Shown: one piece after another, positions 40,561 to 51,062 of the stretch
Position numbering within the stretch: the first letter of the stretch is position 1
How the letters are laid out: each line of letters opens with the position of its first letter
The notes under the pieces: generated by a model
Database searches by the model: none
Seen by the model: the letters and a program-made list of their open reading frames with translations, nothing else
What the model was told of the DNA's origin: nothing
Translations under genes and position numbers: made by a program
Origin: Mycosarcoma maydis
Lineage: Eukaryota > Basidiomycota > Ustilaginomycetes > Ustilaginales
Length of the DNA: 64,000 nt
Reading direction: 5' to 3'
Assembly (NCBI RefSeq): GCF_000328475.2
Contig: NC_026490.1
Location: 310,001 to 374,000 of the forward strand

Positions 40561-41296
40561 GAATCGTGTACGAAATCGAAAATGTGACACTTGGTGACTC
40601 GACCAGCCTCGTACGACTGAGCGCTCACCACCTCGCCAAAAGCGTGCTTAGACAACCACTCGGATAGAGTTTGATAACCTTCAAGTGTACGGACAGGGCA
40701 GTCAAGTTTGACGAATTTCCATCTCTGGATTTCTGTCAGTTGCGTCAATACGGACACTCATACCAAGCAGCTATCCCCCATAAGTGCTCGGAAAGGGGCG
40801 TAAGCACGCGTCAGGCTTAACGGCAAAACGCAGAGGCGATGTCCGACTGCGGCTGTCTGTGATGGTCAACAACGAACGTGCAACGCAATGTGGAACACGG
40901 ACGATGTCTCTTCGTGGTAAGCTTCGCGGCTACTGCGTCTGCAAAGTCTAAGATCGTTGACCACTTTTACGATGGTGAGACTTGAAGCGCGATCGACAAT
41001 GGCGAGCAACAATCTTCTCTCTGTTACGACGCCCTGCCTACAGCGGGTCCGCCCGCCACGAGGCAATGATTCAAAGTTGGTATGGCATACCCTAACATCT
41101 TCAGTCTTGCGGTCCCGGTCTCACTTGCTCACGATCCCGTGACCACGCCCAAAACGAGTGCTACCATCAGAGTCAGATGTAGCTCAAAAGGTTGCGTTGA
41201 AGATACAGTGATGACGCTCTGCATACACATCCGCATGCGCACGGTTTCGCCCACTCTTGAGCTTGTCCGTTCTGGTGGCTGGACCTGCACTCTTTT

Positions 41297-43402
41297 TCAG
41301 GGCTGTGACGCTACCGGCTGTTGCTGAGATAGCTTCTTATCGGCCCTCCTCTTTCCAGTTGTTTCGGCCCAGCGTTGGTTCTTGACTTGGTACGTCTCTT
41401 CTCGTGGTCGCTGTTGCAGTGGGACGTAGTTGGCAGCTCCTCGACCGGTTCCATTGCCCAAAGGGATGATCCCACTTGGCCTGCTGCTTTCTCGCGACTC
41501 CTGCGCTTCTACTTTGTCCACCTCTGCCACGGGAAGACATGGGAATGCAGCTTGATAGAAGGTCGTACGGCTCGCGAGCGTGCCCATATGAGCGGATGGC
41601 GAAGCCAGCACGAAATGTCGCGATAGCTCGGTGGATATTGCTAACTGCGTCCACGTTTTGTGCACGCGCAACAACGAATGGCTCGCCGCAGCCGCATTCT
41701 CTACCGCATCCGAGGCACCCATGCATGAGAGCGCGCCATCGTACGATCCCACCCTCCACTCGACGTCCGTGGGCAGAAAGCCGCACTCCCACAGAACTAG
41801 CGGTCGGTCAGCCGCCATTTCGTAGTTGGGCTTAGTCGCGTACACCTCCAACTCGTCATCGGCCGACGAGGAATACAGCGACGAATGCATCCACATTGGA
41901 ACATCCTCCGGTGTCGACTGCGACGAAGACGCCGAGCAAGAGGTGGCGTTGACGGGAAGCCACCATTTGATCGCCTCGTGGTCCTGCTCGGAATTGGCGG
42001 TGGCTCGAGCCACGCGTTGAGTAGCCAACTGCATCTTGACGCGATCAGCAGCGATTCGGCCGCTCTCGGTATTCATCAGCTCTTCGATGACCGAGGGAGG
42101 CTCGAGCCGCGCACCGACGAGGAAGAGGATCGCCATGATGTTGCGCACCTGGTGGTACAGGAAGGCTGTCCCGCGCAGGTTGAGCACGTACATGTGCTCC
42201 TCGCCCTCTTCCCCGCCGTCATCATCCTCCACGCCGTCGTTCTTGCTCGGCCAGTGCGACGACACCCGATCGATACTCACCCCGTCAATCCGCCGACGGT
42301 AATTCGTAATCTGCTTGGATGCATCGATTTTGCATAAATTGCGGAAATCGTGCTCACCCAACAACCGGCGTGCGGCATCGCGCATCAGCGCAATATCCAA
42401 CCTCGTTGCCCCCGCGTCTTGACCTCCCCCCACAGAAAATGCAACTCCATCTTCACCGTTGATGGTCTTCGATCGTGGATAAAAAAGTCGCGGTGGCCCA
42501 GCGGGGAAGAAGTACTTGTAGTGTCGATAGACGCAGTCGAACCGCGAGGAGAAATTGCTCCTCACAGGTGACCACGCCTGGATACGGATCGAGGAGGGTA
42601 AGATCCGGTTTAAGATTTGAACGTACGGTAGCTCCGTGCCTTCCAGCTTTGCGTTGCGCTTTTCTTGCAGATCGTCCCATTCCTGCGGGGATGGCTTGGA
42701 TAGTAGAGAGGAGGCAAGAGGAGAAAACTGTTCTTGATGTTCGAGACGATCCGGCCACTGATTGAGCTTCTTGCTTCGAACCCAGAGAGCTACCACCTGC
42801 CCTGCGGCGGATACGCCCCGATCCGTTCTTCCGCAACGGCTGAAGCCAGCGCCATCCATCCCTAATGCGGGGTCGACGAGACGCGCTGTACAAAGCGCAT
42901 CCCACAGCACGCCTTCCACCGTCGGCAACGAGCTTCCAGAGCCAGGCACCGTGGTGTTTTGCGCTGCTAGTCCCGAATACCCCGCTCCATCGTACGAGAA
43001 GCGCAGTGCTATCTTGCGACATGGTGCAGAGGCAAAGTCGAATTCTTTGTGCTTCTTAACCTTCTTGCCTGCTGCCTGTTTCTGGCGCGTGCGTCTGCCT
43101 TCTGTGGCTTCAACGGTCAGCACAGCAGTGGGAGTGGCGGGAGACGTTCTGGCAACGTGGGCTTCGGTGTCGATCCTAGCCTGTGCAGCGCGCTGCGACG
43201 TCGCTTGAGCCTCCAATTCGACAATCCGCGCCAGCAGTGATTCTTTCGTCCAACCACGATAACGCTCTTTGGCTTCCATCTTACGCTGCCAGATGCGCAC
43301 AAGTGTCTCGGCGCGAGGACAAGATCGGGTGGTGTACAAAGACCGTGCTGTGACACTTCGAGCCTGCTGAATCAAGATTGGTGAGACTCGAAAGTGTGCC
43401 AT
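41297..43402 (-). CDS. DEG1: tRNA pseudouridine synthase, PUS3/DEG1
   Basis: TruA-family enzyme that makes pseudouridine at tRNA positions 38/39. 701 residues, single exon, from the ATG at 43402. A later in-frame ATG at 43279 (MEAKERYRGWTKESLLARI) starts closer to the family's usual N-terminus; the first 41 residues are basic and could be an alternative mitochondrial leader. Residues about 120-140 carry the core entry RKIALRFSYDGAGYSGLAAQ. The catalytic motif SRCGRTDRGVSAAGQVVAL lies near residue 190, with the Asp nucleophile in RTD. Later conserved blocks are YVQILNRILPSSIRIQAWSP, FDCVYRHYKYFFP, GEHDFRNLCKIDASKQ and FLYHQVRNIMAILFLVG. An extended C-terminus of about 150 residues is less conserved and ends in a basic tail. 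Confidence 0.93.
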   Translation of the reverse strand: MAHFRVSPILIQQARSVTARSLYTTRSCPRAETLVRIWQRKMEAKERYRGWTKESLLARIVELEAQATSQRAAQARIDTEAHVARTSPATPTAVLTVEATEGRRTRQKQAAGKKVKKHKEFDFASAPCRKIALRFSYDGAGYSGLAAQNTTVPGSGSSLPTVEGVLWDALCTARLVDPALGMDGAGFSRCGRTDRGVSAAGQVVALWVRSKKLNQWPDRLEHQEQFSPLASSLLSKPSPQEWDDLQEKRNAKLEGTELPYVQILNRILPSSIRIQAWSPVRSNFSSRFDCVYRHYKYFFPAGPPRLFYPRSKTINGEDGVAFSVGGGQDAGATRLDIALMRDAARRLLGEHDFRNLCKIDASKQITNYRRRIDGVSIDRVSSHWPSKNDGVEDDDGGEEGEEHMYVLNLRGTAFLYHQVRNIMAILFLVGARLEPPSVIEELMNTESGRIAADRVKMQLATQRVARATANSEQDHEAIKWWLPVNATSCSASSSQSTPEDVPMWMHSSLYSSSADDELEVYATKPNYEMAADRPLVLWECGFLPTDVEWRVGSYDGALSCMGASDAVENAAAASHSLLRVHKTWTQLAISTELSRHFVLASPSAHMGTLASRTTFYQAAFPCLPVAEVDKVEAQESRESSRPSGIIPLGNGTGRGAANYVPLQQRPREETYQVKNQRWAETTGKRRADKKLSQQQPVASQP

Positions 43403-43826
43403 GCAGAGGACTGCTAAATAGAACTAGGATGTCACGAGTGATGGTTGACGTCCAAGGTATCAATCGTGAATGAGAGAGGTCAAGAAGATCAGGAAAGAGC
43501 AAGTGGAGGAAGAAAGTCTATGAAAACCCAAAGCCAACAAGTTATTCGTGATTCTTCCGAAATCCGAGACACCACTCGTGCCTTTGCCACCTCACAGATG
43601 CTCATGACTGTAATAAATACACAGCTTGTGGTACAGTAAACTGGTGCACATCCCATGCGTTGTTGGACAGGCAACCTCACGACGGTGGCTTCATCTGTGG
43701 AAAGAGTTCTCTCTCACGACGGTGGCTTCATCTGTGGAAAGAGTTCTCTCTCACGACGGACTGGATCCCTGGCACAGCCTTACGTACAAGATATCAAACG
43801 ACGAGGTACGATCCATTACGGTCTTG
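43403..43826. other. spacer upstream of DEG1 with a 37-base duplication
   Basis: 424 bases between the DEG1 start and the stop of the CUE-CCCH-Smr gene, both on the - strand. The tandem duplication at 43681-43754 is the only notable structure. Confidence 0.55.
43681..43754. repeat. 37-base tandem duplication
   Basis: Two perfect 37-base copies beginning GACGGTGGCTTCATC, followed by the first six bases of a third copy. It lies about 70 bases beyond the stop codon of the CUE-CCCH-Smr gene, probably in its 3' UTR. Confidence 0.92.
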
Positions 43827-46800
43827 TCATGAGTGACTCAGATGGTCGACTACAAGCACGCCGTCGCTCTCTGCAAACGGATACGAGTAGCTACTGAGAA
43901 ACTGCTTGACAAAGCCGCCCACCTTGACCCTCCGCTTGTCCGTCTCCTTGCTGCTGTGCTTGGCCTTGCCGATAGCAATGTATGCCAGACCTTGTATGCC
44001 TTCCGCTTCCAACCCGAGCAAAAACTCTTCCGTCAACTCTACTGCCTCTTTCGAAAGCAAGCCATGCAAGTCCAACAGACACTCTGTGCGCTCTTCGACT
44101 GACAAGTTGGCCGTGATCGAAGAAGTCTGGCTGCCTTGCAACGCTCCTGGACGTACGACGCCGAGACAAAGCCCGAGGCCGTTTCCTACGAGCTTGCCGC
44201 GCAGCCTTCGAGCCCCAGCCTCGTTGCTTTGTGAGGATGCGTTGGAACCTGACAAGTTCGGATCATTGAGGCGGGAGCGCAGCTCGCGCATACGTTCCTT
44301 GACAATAGCGTGGGCCGCGGTGCGCGACTCATTCTCGTACTGGTTGTTGAGTGACGAGGCTTCCTTGCTGAATTTTTTCGCTGACGCAACATCGCCTTTA
44401 CGGTACGCCTCAGAAGCTCGTACAAGCAGCTTGTTACGTTGTTCTGCAAGGGAGAGCGCGTCACCTCGATGGGTCTGGTATGTCTCGGCCGCGCTGCTTC
44501 CCGTCAACAGCGTCGGCAGGAGGGCGGAAGGGCGCAGAGGCAGGCGCGCTGAGGGGCGCGGTGCCGCGTTGGCATTCTTGCCATACGGCTTGCTGTCTTG
44601 CGTGCTGGATGCTGGCTGGGAGCGGATGGGAGCTCCTTTGGAATGGATGCTGATGACTGCCTGTGCATCACTCTGTGCCTTAATGGCTGCGTCTACAGGC
44701 GACCCTTTCTGCACCATCGTTGCCCATCTGTTTTTGGATACATCTGTGCCTCCTCCAAGCGTTGCAGCGTACGAAGTTTTCGAAGACGCGTCTTTCGCAG
44801 TCGCGTTGAGTTCCGGGAATTCATCCTTGGATCCATTTGATGCCCGTGCAGATCCACCAGCATTATTGGCTTCGGGCGTCGAGGCAGGCTGTCGCTGGTC
44901 AGATCCATCGTTAACGTGCAGCCCCGATACGATGCCTGTGGCAAGCTGATTGAGAGCGTCGTAGTCATGCAGGAAATTGCAAGGATTATGAGCGCAGTGG
45001 CCTTTGAGCCAATATCGACAGACAGCTCGACTATCAAGATCGTGCGAGAAGCGACAGTCGCTCCGACGACATTCCCCGGCCATATAGTAGCGGCAGACAC
45101 GGTTCGCACCGGCCGGACCAGATGAGTTTGACGCTGCTGCTTCGTATCGTGGGGTGAGCTGCGAGGGGCCAGATCTGGTCAGGTCTGGACGCTGGCCTCG
45201 AGAAGCACCAAGGCCGAGAGCCTCTCTGGACATTACGTTGACTCCTGCCTTGACACCAGCCGTGGCTGGCAGTGGGGAGGGCGCAAAACGAGGCGAACTG
45301 ATTGCCGGTAGCGTGGGGGCGAGGCGAGGCGCAGAAGCACCACCAGAAAGTAGTGATTGCGTTCCGTCGCCCAAAGGCTTGCCGTCGTTTTCCCAAATGG
45401 CGTTCAACGTCTTTTCGACGTCGTAGTTGTGCATGACGAGCGCTTCGTCGACTTGCTCTGGGCTCCATTCGGACGAGCCGGCTTTGGTGCCGGTGACGAG
45501 GATCGAGTAGAGCATATCGAAGGGAGTGAGAGGCGCTGTGGGCTCAGCACCGAGCGGGTCAGCTTGCGCGGGATCAAAGCCAGCACTCGCTGCAGGATCG
45601 ATCCAGCTGGCCGCAAACGTGTCGGAAGCGCCAAAAGAGGGTGCCGCAGTCCAGCCAGCGTCAGGATCGTACGAGGTGTAGCCAGCAAAGCTGATGGGTT
45701 GTTGCTGTGCAGGTTTGATGGTGCCGAAGGGCGAGAATTCGTCGTCGTCGTCATCGTCATTGGCGCCGGCGTGACTCTTGTTTGCCAAGGCCAGACTGCT
45801 ACTGCTGGCGTTGGAGCTAGGGCGACGGATGAGGTTGGATGCCGGACGGGTCGGCGTGAATGTAAGCGGTGCCGGAGCGCCGCCAGAGGACGAGGCGGTA
45901 CGCGGCTTGAATTCTGTAGCAGCAATGTTGAGCTTTGGCGAGCCAAAGGGCGACGGCGAGGCGGGTCGACTGGCTGAGCTGCCGATGACGCCTGGCGGCA
46001 GCGAGGCCATGGGCGAAGCGACACCGGAAGCGCCACCGTTGGAGGAGACGAGACTGGTGGTGGAGAGGTTTGACAGGGTGCGGTTCCACGGTTTGGGAGA
46101 TGCACGTGGAGAGCCGGAACCAATGACTCCAGGATGGGGCCTTGGGCTGGCAGCGGTGTTGGCGGTGGCAGAGGGCCATACAGGGCTTGCGGCCGAAGTC
46201 AACGAAGCCAATGCGCTTGAACCAAGATGCGGAGAAGTGGGACGCTGTGTAAAGGCGGAAGGCGTGCCATCTGTAGGGGTGCCGGCAAGAGACGAGGCGG
46301 GCGAGAAGGATGGCCTGGAGGGCGTCCAAGGGCGGGACGTGGAGAAGGAACGTATGCTGGCAGGACGACGAACAGGTGACTGTGTGGAGTTGGCAGCGAA
46401 AGAGGCACCAGTGGGCTGTACATCCTCGCGATGACGGTGCATGAGGTCGAGCACGAGATGGTCAATTCGCGCTGATGGCGAGGGGACACCTTCGATCGCA
46501 TAGAGCGCGTTTGCCAGCGTGGCTCTGACCTTGTCGATACGTTCCTCCTCGTCTAGATGGCTATCGTTGAGCGTGGCGAGCAGATCAGCGGTGAAGTCTG
46601 GAGTAGGAGCCGAAGTGGAAGTTCTACGGCTGCTGGAGGAAGAAAAAGTGCCATGGTGAGAAAGCGCCTGAAGCGAAAGCTGCTGTGCTTTGAACGAGGA
46701 AGAGAGAGGCGATGACGTAGCCAGAGACGAAGCATCATCGTCGTCGACAACAGTGCCATGCCTCAGGTCGTCGACGTCGTTGACTTGCGACAGAAGCGTG

Positions 46801-47105
46801 GATGGCAGGTATGCATCGTAGCCCGGAGGATCTGGGCCGGGATCGCCATCGTCCGAGGCAGAAGCGGAAGCTGACGATGAAAGCGAGGATGGCTTGTGCG
46901 GTTTGAAAGCAGCGGTGAGCAACGGAGCCGCACCGATCGATGTTGCGATGGACGAGGATGCGGAAGAGGTCGTGGTATTGGCTGTAGCCGTAGTCGAGCT
47001 GGAAGATGAAAACGGAGTTGCGTTGACGGACGAGCCGTTCCTTTGAACCAGGAGAGAATCGAGAAAAGCTTTGGCATAGCTGCCACCGCTCTGTCTGGTG
47101 GACAT
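43827..47105 (-). CDS. CUE-like, CCCH zinc-finger and Smr-domain protein
   Basis: 1,092 residues, single exon, ATG at 47105. The first about 500 residues are Ser/Pro/Ala-rich and probably disordered. About 520-575 is a CUE-like helical motif (EWSPEQVDEALVMHNYDVEK, ending in LNAIWEN). About 668-715 are two CCCH fingers with C-x7-C-x4-C-x3-H spacing (CRYYMAGECRRSDCRFSH and CRYWLKGHCAHNPCNFLH). About 880-940 is a DUF1771-like helical segment (LLVRASEAYRKGDVASAKKF). The C-terminal Smr domain, about 1008-1085, has the LDLHG motif; the usual GxGxH signature appears as GKAKH. Smr proteins with CUE domains (yeast Cue2, animal N4BP2) cut mRNA at stalled ribosomes; a similar role is plausible but inferred. 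Confidence 0.87.
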   Translation of the reverse strand: MSTRQSGGSYAKAFLDSLLVQRNGSSVNATPFSSSSSTTATANTTTSSASSSIATSIGAAPLLTAAFKPHKPSSLSSSASASASDDGDPGPDPPGYDAYLPSTLLSQVNDVDDLRHGTVVDDDDASSLATSSPLSSSFKAQQLSLQALSHHGTFSSSSSRRTSTSAPTPDFTADLLATLNDSHLDEEERIDKVRATLANALYAIEGVPSPSARIDHLVLDLMHRHREDVQPTGASFAANSTQSPVRRPASIRSFSTSRPWTPSRPSFSPASSLAGTPTDGTPSAFTQRPTSPHLGSSALASLTSAASPVWPSATANTAASPRPHPGVIGSGSPRASPKPWNRTLSNLSTTSLVSSNGGASGVASPMASLPPGVIGSSASRPASPSPFGSPKLNIAATEFKPRTASSSGGAPAPLTFTPTRPASNLIRRPSSNASSSSLALANKSHAGANDDDDDDEFSPFGTIKPAQQQPISFAGYTSYDPDAGWTAAPSFGASDTFAASWIDPAASAGFDPAQADPLGAEPTAPLTPFDMLYSILVTGTKAGSSEWSPEQVDEALVMHNYDVEKTLNAIWENDGKPLGDGTQSLLSGGASAPRLAPTLPAISSPRFAPSPLPATAGVKAGVNVMSREALGLGASRGQRPDLTRSGPSQLTPRYEAAASNSSGPAGANRVCRYYMAGECRRSDCRFSHDLDSRAVCRYWLKGHCAHNPCNFLHDYDALNQLATGIVSGLHVNDGSDQRQPASTPEANNAGGSARASNGSKDEFPELNATAKDASSKTSYAATLGGGTDVSKNRWATMVQKGSPVDAAIKAQSDAQAVISIHSKGAPIRSQPASSTQDSKPYGKNANAAPRPSARLPLRPSALLPTLLTGSSAAETYQTHRGDALSLAEQRNKLLVRASEAYRKGDVASAKKFSKEASSLNNQYENESRTAAHAIVKERMRELRSRLNDPNLSGSNASSQSNEAGARRLRGKLVGNGLGLCLGVVRPGALQGSQTSSITANLSVEERTECLLDLHGLLSKEAVELTEEFLLGLEAEGIQGLAYIAIGKAKHSSKETDKRRVKVGGFVKQFLSSYSYPFAESDGVLVVDHLSHS

Positions 47106-47461
47106 GGTTGCTCAGCAATGCTTGGGGCACATCAGTTGAAGGTGGCGTTGGTGAGCATGCGTGGGTTAGCAGATAGGATCAGTCAAGGGTGCCGAAGTCG
47201 ATGGCGTGGGCGAATGGGAACGGATGACGACTGCATCGCAGTGAGTTAGCGCCGCCTTCTCGCTGATGAGGCTCTCTACGGAGATGAGCCGACAATCGCA
47301 GCTAGATCGCCAGAGCTAAGCCGAGCAAAGCTGAACCGAGTTTCCCCGAGCTAATCCGATGTGAGCTAGACGGTGATGGTGATGAGAAGATGATGAGGAT
47401 GTGATCAACGAGCCTTTACAAGTGAATTAATTCATCACGAACTTAGGAGAGTCATGAGTGT

Positions 47462-47510
47462 GATTCGTGATTCGTGATTCGTGATTCGTGATTCGTGATT
47501 CGTGATTCGT
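47462..47510. repeat. (GATTCGT)7 heptamer array
   Basis: Seven perfect consecutive 7-base units, the longest pure array of this unit in the window. Confidence 0.95.
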
Positions 47511-47827
47511 GATTAGATAGAGGGACAACTCCCAAAAGGTAGTGTGCAAGTATTCACGATTCGTGATTCACGATTACCGCAAGTCACGAGTAACTTGAGA
47601 GCTGTGTCGCCAGGCTGTTTCCTGTCGCTTTCGCCCCAAAAGCTGTCCAATACTCAGGACTGTACTGTGCTGTACCTTTTTTATTTTTTTGGTTCGTTTT
47701 TTGGCGCGTCTCGCTTGATTCAAGACTCTGCTCTTTCAGTTTGATTTGAACGACAGAGGCGCGGGGCTTCAACACGTCAGGGGCAAGCCAAGCCACAGCA
47801 CGTTCCTTCAGAGCGGTGAGCACAATC

Positions 47828-47862
47828 ACGAATCACGAATCACGAATCACGAATCACGAATC
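47828..47862. repeat. (ACGAATC)5 heptamer array
   Basis: Five perfect units, the reverse complement of the 47462-47510 unit, so the two arrays form an inverted pair about 320 bases apart. Confidence 0.95.
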
Positions 47863-47998
47863 ACGCACGACAAATTTCCCCACATGTTACACCTTGCATC
47901 GTTACATTCTTGCTCTTCGGCTCCGAGATGCCTACGGGAAAGGGCTACACGAATCGTGAATCGTAAATGCATCAGCCATTCGTGATTCACGATTGGCG

Positions 47999-48026
47999 AT
48001 TCACGATTCACGATTCACGATTCACG
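47999..48026. repeat. (ATTCACG)4 heptamer array upstream of PAF1
   Basis: Four perfect units followed by a variant ATTGGCG, about 150 bases before the PAF1 start codon. Confidence 0.92.
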
Positions 48027-48179
48027 ATTGGCGATTCACTTTTCGCATTTCACACACGAGACTCGCTCGCACTTCGGGTCTGAACAGCGCGTGCAATCTT
48101 GTTGTTGTTGCTCAAGCTGCGCCGACGTAGCATCGTCATCTTGTCTTGACCACATCACTTCAACGTCTGTCTTGTCGTC

Positions 48180-50291
48180 ATGTCATATCCCAACGCCAAC
48201 GGGGCTGGGCCTGGAGCTACCGCTGCTGGCTCCAGTTCGCGCTCCAAGCGTGAGCTCATCGACCGCGTCCGATATCCTAACCCAATCCCGGTTCCGCCTT
48301 ACCCGCCAAAGCTCGTCAAAATTCGCACAGAGCCTTCTAGATATGCCAATCCTCACTTTGCAGACCGCCTCGCAAGCCAGCAGCCCATTCCGCTCATGGT
48401 CGACGTCCATGCTGGTATGCCCATCGACCTCGCCAATTTTCAAAACCTTTGGGAAGGCGATCTTTCCGAAGTGGTCGTCCCCGCTCAAGCCAAGCTCGAA
48501 CCCAAACACCTTGACGACGCAGACGCCTTTCTGCTTCAAGACTTTGCTGCCAACCTTCCTCCTACAGCCTCTTCTAACTCAACTTCGGGAGCTATCGGTC
48601 TCATCACCTCTTTGAAAGCATCCGACGATCCAGCTTCACAAGCAACTCTTCAAGCCGCCCTCCAGCAGCGCCACGTACAATCCCTTGGCCCCGGCGCCAA
48701 GGCTGCACTGGCAGCCGACGATGTCACTTGGCTTCGAAGGACAGAGTATCTCAGCGCACAGCAGAAGAATGCTCAGCAACAGGTTCACAAACCCAAAGTC
48801 ACAGAGCGCATCGATGTCTCGCGCCAAGCGCAGCTCGCAAAAATCCAAAATTCCTTTACCGACGCACAAAAGCCGCTCTCGAGCCTTGTCCATCCTCATA
48901 AAAAGGGCGTCAAGGCCGAAAAGGTCTTTGACTTCCTCCCAGACCCAGAGACGTGGGCTACAGACTACCAAGTTGTCCGCTTCATTGACCATCCTGGCCG
49001 CATCATCAACGGCGTTCCCCAACCCGATCCGCGTCTTGATGTTGCTCTCCTCCGCCCTGTCAATGCTGCGGATGGTGAACAGCGTGTTTCATACTACCTT
49101 CCTGCAGGAGAACATGTCCCCGAGGACCCCGAGGCGCCTATGACCCTCATCGACAACCGTGACATCGAGGAGAACAACGCTCGTAGACTTCGCAAGAGGA
49201 GAAGGACAGGCAAGTTCCCCGTCCCACCCGAAGCGGGCGACGACGACGACGATATCGACGACGAAAATCGTCCCGAGCCAAAGCTGCTCAAGAAGGATTA
49301 CGCTACGCCATTTAAGCTTTCGCGCGACTACGTGCCCAAAGATAGCACAGAGAGCGCTCACGACGTTCTTCTCCTCACCTTGGACGACGGAATTCCCGAT
49401 GTCGACCCAGATGCCGACGTCGATCCCATCAAAGGTATCAAGTCTGCCCCCGCCCAAACCGAAGATGAGGATGATCTGTTTGGCGAAGATGACGACGATG
49501 CTCAGGATGGCGCTGACAGTCGCCTAGACTCGACCCTTCCTCCGCAATCCGAATTCGAACGTCAAAAGCGATCCAGGAGATCCGCGGCTACCAAAGGCAA
49601 GGAACGAAGCGAGCAGCCCGATGGTCAAGGTCTCACCAGCGAGTCTCGTCCCAAAGCACGTGCCTACTATCACAAGGTTGGTATGCGATTCACTCTTCGT
49701 GTCTGGCGTTCCAGGTTCGCCAACAATGAAAAACTGCGCAACCGAGATCGACGATACCCAGGCAAGTGGGATGCCATCATTCTTTCCAACCGCGAACTGC
49801 AAGAAAACGAAAAGCTGCGAAGATTGCATGCGCGCAGCCAGGTTGATGACGTTGGGGAGCTTGAGCCTTACGAGCCTGAAGACGAGTTTGAAGAAGCGTT
49901 GGTTCAAGACGAGGCTGCCGAGGTTACCTCAAATCGTGCTGCTGAGCACCTCTTCGAAGAGCGTGACGAGGCCGTAGAGCGGGCAGATGGCCATGTCGAT
50001 GCCACCGCTCGAAGCCGCGCAAGCGACGAAGATGACCAGGTTGACGAACAGATCAATGATGATGGCGAGGATGACCGTAGCGATGACGATGAAGACGAAG
50101 ACGACGATGAGGACGGTACAGTCGACGGAGACGAGGAGCTTGCGGCTCTACGCGCAGAAGCCGGTGAAGCGGGTCAAGTCCTCGGCCAGGATGTTGGAGG
50201 TGGTGGACGACAATCGCGCACTCGACGAGCCGCCGCAGCTCCTTCCGAATCAGACACCCTCGCGGCAGCCAGGGACGTGGAGGACGATTGA
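48180..50291 (+). CDS. PAF1: RNA polymerase II-associated factor 1
   Basis: Core subunit of the Paf1 elongation complex, nuclear, which promotes transcription elongation and histone modification. 703 residues, single exon, ATG at 48180. The N-terminal block RVRYPNPIPVPPYPPKLVKI, followed by PHFADRLASQQPIPLMVD and MPIDLANFQNLWEGDLS, is diagnostic. The middle includes LRRTEYLSAQQKNAQQ, KAEKVFDFLPDPETWATDYQ and the conserved RFTLRVWRSRFANNEKL region. A long acidic C-terminal tail (runs of D and E from about residue 580) is usual for the family. It is probably transcribed divergently from the CUE-CCCH-Smr gene. No introns or frame breaks. Confidence 0.95.
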   Translation: MSYPNANGAGPGATAAGSSSRSKRELIDRVRYPNPIPVPPYPPKLVKIRTEPSRYANPHFADRLASQQPIPLMVDVHAGMPIDLANFQNLWEGDLSEVVVPAQAKLEPKHLDDADAFLLQDFAANLPPTASSNSTSGAIGLITSLKASDDPASQATLQAALQQRHVQSLGPGAKAALAADDVTWLRRTEYLSAQQKNAQQQVHKPKVTERIDVSRQAQLAKIQNSFTDAQKPLSSLVHPHKKGVKAEKVFDFLPDPETWATDYQVVRFIDHPGRIINGVPQPDPRLDVALLRPVNAADGEQRVSYYLPAGEHVPEDPEAPMTLIDNRDIEENNARRLRKRRRTGKFPVPPEAGDDDDDIDDENRPEPKLLKKDYATPFKLSRDYVPKDSTESAHDVLLLTLDDGIPDVDPDADVDPIKGIKSAPAQTEDEDDLFGEDDDDAQDGADSRLDSTLPPQSEFERQKRSRRSAATKGKERSEQPDGQGLTSESRPKARAYYHKVGMRFTLRVWRSRFANNEKLRNRDRRYPGKWDAIILSNRELQENEKLRRLHARSQVDDVGELEPYEPEDEFEEALVQDEAAEVTSNRAAEHLFEERDEAVERADGHVDATARSRASDEDDQVDEQINDDGEDDRSDDDEDEDDDEDGTVDGDEELAALRAEAGEAGQVLGQDVGGGGRQSRTRRAAAAPSESDTLAAARDVEDD

Positions 50292-51062
50292 AGTGCTTTC
50301 CTCTACGATGTATTCCAGGCCATGCAAACTTGCCCATTCTCAAAGTTACGCAACGAATTACATTGCAAGTCACAGAGCGAGCTGGTCTGAAAACCAGCAA
50401 GTGTGAATGAAACCAGATTCTTATGAGACCATCATAGTTATGCAATTCCGTTTCTCCTCGAATCCTGGATCACGTGGATGGAGCGACAGCTCATGTTTGA
50501 TACGCAAACACGTTTGCAGCGCCGTCTCGACCAAAGCATTTAAGTTTTCAGCACGTCTGACACGCGGATTCTCCGGCTTGCATCTGTTCGCGCTTAACAA
50601 ATTATTCGGCCATTTCCATATTGTGTCGTGCAGCAGGATCTCGAATGTAGCACTTGGATTTGTTCCATACAAGAAAGTGTACGAACGCAGTGCAACGACG
50701 ACAGAAAAGGGCGAGAAAGAGCAGGAAACAGGCTCAGGGCAGGGTATCATTAGATATGTCACTTGAGTTATGTAGGATGCGACAACCGTCGTTCGTCCCG
50801 TTGAGCAGCTTAGGTGCTGTCGAAAGCACCCAAGCTTCCCGGCTGGTGGTGTGACGAGCCCGTTGGTCGATTTCATGAAATGTTGACACCTTAGCCGCAC
50901 AACTGTCACAGGCCTCTTCAATTGTTCGGTATATGCTTCCCAGCTTGCGTCCAGTCATATTCGCACATACAAGGATTGGAAGCGACCGAAGAAGATCGAG
51001 TACACACTTTCTTTGCGCGGATGGAGGCGTATCGTACAAGCTATGTTTCCGAAGTGATCTGA
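50292..51062. other. convergent spacer, PAF1 / SKP1
   Basis: 771 bases. Overlapping short frames on both strands, none with recognisable sequence. No repeats of note. Confidence 0.5.

Larger units (their letters stand above)
39749..41296. other. gene-poor spacer with decayed repeats
   Basis: 1.55 kb between two convergent genes. Contains the GAGGATC array (40464-40490), a copy of the foldback-related sequence (about 40499-40560) and unrelated short open frames. No gene recognised. It may hold old transposon debris. Confidence 0.5.
47106..48179. other. divergent promoter region, CUE-CCCH-Smr gene / PAF1
   Basis: 1.07 kb with the densest heptamer content in the window: arrays at 47462-47510, 47828-47862 and 47999-48026 plus single copies. 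GAGCTAAGC/CCGAGC short repeats occur near 47310-47350. No gene seen. Confidence 0.6.

Noticed and set aside
40185..40667. 160-codon + strand open frame between the AsnRS fusion and DEG1
   Set aside because: Contains a heptamer array and a dispersed repeat, has no family match and an overlapping frame on the opposite strand.
47462..47862. Heptamer arrays as telomeric repeats
   Set aside because: The unit differs from the TTAGGG type usual in basidiomycetes, arrays are short, and they lie between housekeeping genes in both orientations.
50407..50921. Open frames of 119 and 166 codons on both strands between PAF1 and SKP1
   Set aside because: Both strands stay open over the same bases and neither shows protein-like sequence.
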